From contig SKPS01000232.1 in assembly GCA_007119395.1 (NCBI GenBank), forward strand, positions 1 to 9,606: DNA of 9,606 nucleotides, given 5' to 3'. The stretch comes from Lentimicrobiaceae bacterium (GTDB lineage Bacteria > Bacteroidota > Bacteroidia > Bacteroidales > SKPS01). The notes under the pieces were generated by a model. That model searched no databases, had not been told where the DNA came from, and saw only the letters and a program-made list of their open reading frames with translations. Positions 6,997-9,606 of the stretch are shown piece by piece (within the stretch, counting starts at the first letter, position 1; every line of letters starts with the position of its first letter). The translations under genes were made by a program, and so were the position numbers.

Positions 6997-7027
6997 CAAA
7001 AGTAACCTTTTCCTTTGGAAACCCAAA
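6997..7027 (-). promoter_or_regulatory. Bacteroidetes-type promoter for the MATE gene
   Basis: On the - strand TTTG (7024-7027), a 19-bp spacer and TACTTTTG (6997-7004) match the TTTG-N19-TAnnTTTG consensus of the Bacteroidetes primary sigma factor. The predicted start is near 6991, leaving a leader of about 12 nt before the ATG. An inverted repeat, GGCGT (6981-6985) with ACGCC (6993-6997), overlaps the start region and touches the edge of the -7 box. Confidence 0.75.
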
Positions 7028-7031
7028 CCAG

Positions 7032-7064
7032 ATTGGCCGGTAATTACCTAAATATGTAACTTTG
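7032..7064 (+). promoter_or_regulatory. Bacteroidetes-type promoter for the amidohydrolase gene
   Basis: ATTG (7032-7035), a 21-bp spacer and TAACTTTG (7057-7064) fit the Bacteroidetes consensus, with one mismatch in the -33 box. The predicted start is near 7070, giving a leader of about 57 nt before the ATG at 7127. The -33 box lies only 4 bp from the -33 box of the opposite-strand MATE promoter. Confidence 0.65.
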
Positions 7065-7126
7065 TATATCCTGAAGTGAAGGATACCCTGCTGGTTGAAA
7101 GAGTTATCATCAACAACCTAAATGTT

Positions 7127-8797
7127 ATGAAAATTAAAACATTGCTTATGATTGCCATGGTCTCTTCTTTGGTATGCGGTTGCACGCAGCAACACGAGAA
7201 AGTGGATTTGTTACTGTTTAATGCAACGATCTACACAGTTGACAACGACTTTTCAGTTGCCGATGCCATGGTGTTGAAAGATGGGATTATTGTGGAGGTG
7301 GGTCTTTTCGATGATCTTGTTCGCAGATACCGTCCTGCTGAGAAGAGAGATATGGCGGGTGCGTATATTTACCCCGGGTTTTATGATCCACACTGCCACT
7401 TCTACGGTTATGGTGCCGGCTTGGCTTCTTGGGCTGATTTAACCGGTACACGCTCTTTTGATGAAGTGCTTGATGTGATGGTGCGTTTTGCAGAGGAGTC
7501 TGATACAGGCTGGTTGGCCGGCAGGGGATGGGATGAAAACAACTGGGATATCAGGGAGTTACCTGATAAGGGTGCATTGGACTCACTGTTTTCTGACAGG
7601 CCGGTGATATTGATACGTGTTGATGGCCATGCCATGTTGGCCAACAGCGTGGCGCTGGATCGTGGTGGCATCACAGTCGGATCGGAAGTGCCCGGAGGCG
7701 AAGTGTTGGTGAAGGATGGTCGCATGACAGGCATCCTGATCGACAAAGCATCGGATCAACTGAGAAGCATGTTTAACCGGGCTGTATTGGGTGGTGAGCA
7801 AGGGGAAGCGTTGGTTGCCAGAGGGATCCTGCAGGCACAGGAAAACTGCTTTGGTGTGGGAATCACCACTGTGGGTGATGCAGGACTCAACTACCACCAG
7901 GTGCAAACATTGAAACAATTGCAGGAGAAAGGCTTGTTGAAAATGCAGGTGTATGCCATGCTGAATGACAACCCAGAGAACCGTAAGCACTATATCAGTC
8001 AAGGGCCATACCGCTCTGAGAGGATGCATATACGTTCGGTAAAATTTTTTGCTGATGGGGCTTTAGGATCCCGTGGAGCCCTGTTGCTTGAGCCCTATAC
8101 TGATCGCAGTGAGAGTGTCGGGTTACTCACATTGGATCCTGAACGCTTCAGACAGCAGTGCAAAGAGCTGTATGGATTTGGATATCAGGTGAACACACAT
8201 GCCATCGGCGATTCTGCCAACCGTTTTGTATTGGGTGTGTATGCAGATATCCTCGAAGGGCCTAACGACCTGCGATGGCGCATTGAGCATGCACAAGTGG
8301 TGCATCCCGACGATTTTGAAACCTTCGGAAAATACAATATTATTCCGGCAATCAATGCCATCCATGCTACATCAGACATGGGATGGGCCATCGACAGGCT
8401 TGGACCTCACAGAGTGGTGTATGCCTATGCTTTCCAACAACTCCTTGAAACCAATGGCTGGCTCTGCAACGGCAGCGACTTTCCGGTTGAACCCATTAAC
8501 CCACTATTGGGATTCTATGCAGCCGTTGCCAGAAAAGACCTGAACGGATATCCTCCCAAAGGGTGGCAGCCCGAGAATGCCCTCTCGCGAAAAGACGCCC
8601 TTAAAGCCATGACCATTTGGGCCGCCAAAGCATCCTTTGAAGAGGATCAGAAAGGGAGCCTGGAACCGGGTAAACAAGCCGACTTTGTTGTGCTGAAAAA
8701 TGACATTATTACCATTGATGAATCGCAGATCCCTGAAGCACTGGTGTTGCAAACATGGATCAGCGGTGAAAAAGTGTGGCACCATTCAGCGCATTGA
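7127..8797 (+). CDS. YtcJ-type amidohydrolase (amidohydrolase family 3), predicted lipoprotein
   Basis: A 556-residue metal-dependent hydrolase of the amidohydrolase superfamily, in the group annotated as YtcJ-like or AepA-like, whose characterised members act on N-substituted formamides and other C-N bonds. Visible motifs: P-G-F-Y-D-P-H-C-H (metal ligands His89 and His91), V-K-F-F-A-D-G-A-L-G-S-R-G (Lys306), N-T-H-A-I-G-D (His358), R-I-E-H-A-Q (His388) and C-N-G-S-D-F-P-V (Asp451), a complete metal-site set. The N-terminus M-K-I-K-T-L-L-M-I-A-M-V-S-S-L-V-C-G-C is a lipoprotein signal with Cys19 as the lipidation site, so the enzyme should be anchored outside the cytoplasmic membrane. This decides the start: the GTG at 7076 would add 17 residues in front of the signal peptide. 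The substrate is unknown, and neighbours give no clear hint. Confidence 0.93.
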   Translation: MKIKTLLMIAMVSSLVCGCTQQHEKVDLLLFNATIYTVDNDFSVADAMVLKDGIIVEVGLFDDLVRRYRPAEKRDMAGAYIYPGFYDPHCHFYGYGAGLASWADLTGTRSFDEVLDVMVRFAEESDTGWLAGRGWDENNWDIRELPDKGALDSLFSDRPVILIRVDGHAMLANSVALDRGGITVGSEVPGGEVLVKDGRMTGILIDKASDQLRSMFNRAVLGGEQGEALVARGILQAQENCFGVGITTVGDAGLNYHQVQTLKQLQEKGLLKMQVYAMLNDNPENRKHYISQGPYRSERMHIRSVKFFADGALGSRGALLLEPYTDRSESVGLLTLDPERFRQQCKELYGFGYQVNTHAIGDSANRFVLGVYADILEGPNDLRWRIEHAQVVHPDDFETFGKYNIIPAINAIHATSDMGWAIDRLGPHRVVYAYAFQQLLETNGWLCNGSDFPVEPINPLLGFYAAVARKDLNGYPPKGWQPENALSRKDALKAMTIWAAKASFEEDQKGSLEPGKQADFVVLKNDIITIDESQIPEALVLQTWISGEKVWHHSAH

Positions 8798-8817
8798 TCA
8801 ACTCGCCATCACATATC

Positions 8818-8848
8818 TTTGCCGGAACGAAAAATATCTATACATTTG
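8818..8848 (+). promoter_or_regulatory. Bacteroidetes-type promoter for the PLP enzyme gene
   Basis: TTTG (8818-8821), a 19-bp spacer and TACATTTG (8841-8848) match the Bacteroidetes consensus exactly. The -33 TTTG is itself the end of another TAnnTTTG box, TATCTTTG (8814-8821), so a second, weaker start slightly upstream is possible. The predicted main start is near 8854, leaving a leader of about 97 nt. Confidence 0.75.
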
Positions 8849-8871
8849 CTAACAGGAGCAGAGGAAGCTCT

Positions 8872-8904
8872 ATGGCAGCTGTTGTTTATTGAACAACATG
8901 CCAT
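8872..8904 (+). ncRNA. Long hairpin in the leader of the PLP enzyme gene
   Basis: ATGGCA (8872-8877) pairs with TGCCAT (8899-8904). Inside it GTTGTT (8881-8886) pairs with AACAAC (8892-8897) around the loop TATTG, with GCT and A as an internal loop. This 12-bp stem lies wholly within the predicted leader. A smaller GAGC/GCTC hairpin (8856-8859 with 8867-8870) precedes it. I cannot match it to SAM-I, SAM-II or another riboswitch class, and there is no T-run for attenuation. Confidence 0.4.
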
Positions 8905-8950
8905 GTGCAGGATCAATAATCTGAAAACAAACCTGATAAAGTCAAATGTT

Positions 8951-9606
8951 ATGGAGAAAAGAGGAGTAGACCATTTTGTTCAAGCGGGCCAACGCGCTAT
9001 GAGCTGGCATAAGGAGCACCGGAAAGCCATGAGCGCATGTCGCTTTGATACGATTGCCGTGCACGGTATTTATTCAATGCAGGAGGCACTTGATTTCAAC
9101 CAGGGTTCATTGATTGAGCCGGTGTATATGTCAACATCACAGGGGTTTAGAAACTCTGATGAGATGGAAGCAGCCCTTGGGTATATGATTCCCACCTGGT
9201 CATACAGTCGTATCGGAAACCCATCGATGTACTATTATGAAGGTGTATTGGCACTGCTCGAAGCGTATGGTTCTGGCCTTGAAACATCCTGTCTGGCTAC
9301 TGCCTCGGGAATGGCTGCCATACAGAGCGCCGTAGATCCCTTTTTGGTTGAAGACCCCAAACGTCCGGGTGCAAAAATGAATTTCGTGGCTACCACGCAG
9401 GTATATGGTGGCACCTTTCAGCAGTTTGCAATCAGGAAAGAGCAAGAGAGAAACATCGAATGGCGGAAAGTGGTGAACAGCAATGACCTCTCTGAGTGGG
9501 AGAGCCTGATCGATGAAAACACCCGTTTCCTGTATGGGGAAATGCCCAGTAACCCGTCGCAGGCATTCTTCGACCTGAAAAAGGTGATCGACCTTGCCCA
9601 TAAATA
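8951..9606 (+). CDS. Cys/Met metabolism PLP-dependent enzyme (trans-sulfuration family), 3' end outside window
   Basis: The frame opens at the ATG at 8951 and runs to the window edge without a stop, giving 218 residues. It belongs to the Cys/Met-metabolism PLP enzymes (cystathionine gamma-synthase, cystathionine or methionine gamma-lyase, O-acetylhomoserine sulfhydrylase). Visible landmarks are T-I-A-V-H-G (residues 34-39), the PLP-phosphate motif Y-S-R-I-G-N-P-S (85-92), A-S-G-M-A-A (118-123), V-Y-G-G-T (151-155) and G-E-M-P-S-N-P (196-202), which is usually E-T-P-S-N-P. The catalytic Lys lies beyond the window. The N-terminus is longer than in typical lyases, with about 30 residues before the T-x-x-V-H-G motif. 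The exact activity cannot be fixed from this part. Upstream are a consensus promoter and a structured leader, so it is transcribed on its own. Confidence 0.92.
   Translation, partial: MEKRGVDHFVQAGQRAMSWHKEHRKAMSACRFDTIAVHGIYSMQEALDFNQGSLIEPVYMSTSQGFRNSDEMEAALGYMIPTWSYSRIGNPSMYYYEGVLALLEAYGSGLETSCLATASGMAAIQSAVDPFLVEDPKRPGAKMNFVATTQVYGGTFQQFAIRKEQERNIEWRKVVNSNDLSEWESLIDENTRFLYGEMPSNPSQAFFDLKKVIDLAHK

Noticed and set aside
7076..7126. GTG start at 7076 for the amidohydrolase
   Set aside because: It would place 17 polar and mixed residues in front of a clean lipoprotein signal peptide; the ATG at 7127 is the better start.
7583..8029. 148-residue open frame on the - strand
   Set aside because: It is antisense to the intact amidohydrolase, and its composition is typical of a shadow frame.
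8850..8950. SAM-I or SAM-II riboswitch before the PLP enzyme
   Set aside because: The conserved cores of these classes, as I know them, are not visible; the hairpin is real but unclassified.
9200..9601. 133-residue open frame on the - strand
   Set aside because: It is antisense to the PLP enzyme gene, whose frame carries clear family motifs; the reverse translation shows no recognisable protein.

Overview
The window reads as chromosomal DNA from a Bacteroidota (Bacteroidetes) bacterium, probably of the order Bacteroidales. The grounds are promoter elements of the Bacteroidetes type (TTTG, about 19 bp, then TAnnTTTG) in front of several genes, the absence of clear Shine-Dalgarno sites, and gene types usual in that phylum: a short nfeD paired with floA, clpS, plsY and a DUF6580 membrane protein. 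The base composition is moderate, and a Dysgonomonadaceae-like host (Petrimonas or Proteiniphilum) is only a guess.

Layout, left to right. Bases 3-2246 hold the 3' end of a very large protein gene that I do not recognise. Next come plsY (glycerol-3-phosphate acyltransferase, 2298-2927) and clpS (protease adaptor, 2957-3232). A two-gene membrane-organisation operon follows: short nfeD (3351-3821) and floA (bacterial flotillin-like protein, 3848-4852). A strong hairpin at 4873-4902 closes that block. A DUF6580 membrane protein (5066-5614) runs into a MATE-family efflux transporter on the opposite strand (5615-6979); their stop codons abut with no spacer. The MATE gene is divergent from a membrane-anchored YtcJ-type amidohydrolase (7127-8797), and their two promoters lie back to back. 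A Cys/Met-metabolism PLP-dependent enzyme begins at 8951 behind a roughly 100-nt structured leader and runs off the right edge.

Themes. Much of the left half concerns the cell envelope and protein quality control: phospholipid synthesis (PlsY), membrane microdomains (NfeD and FloA) and ClpAP substrate delivery (ClpS). The right half is transport and catabolism: MATE export, a putative small-molecule transporter, a lipoprotein hydrolase and sulfur amino-acid metabolism. These right-half genes have separate promoters and do not look like one pathway.

I see no insertion sequence, CRISPR array, tRNA, rRNA, phage gene or recognisable defence system. The window looks like ordinary core chromosome. 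The parts worth a second look are the unrecognised large protein, two structured 5' leaders (about 4956-5020 and 8872-8904), the zero-spacing convergent gene pair with a short direct repeat across both stops, and TAnnTTTG boxes so close to start codons that plsY and clpS may be leaderless.
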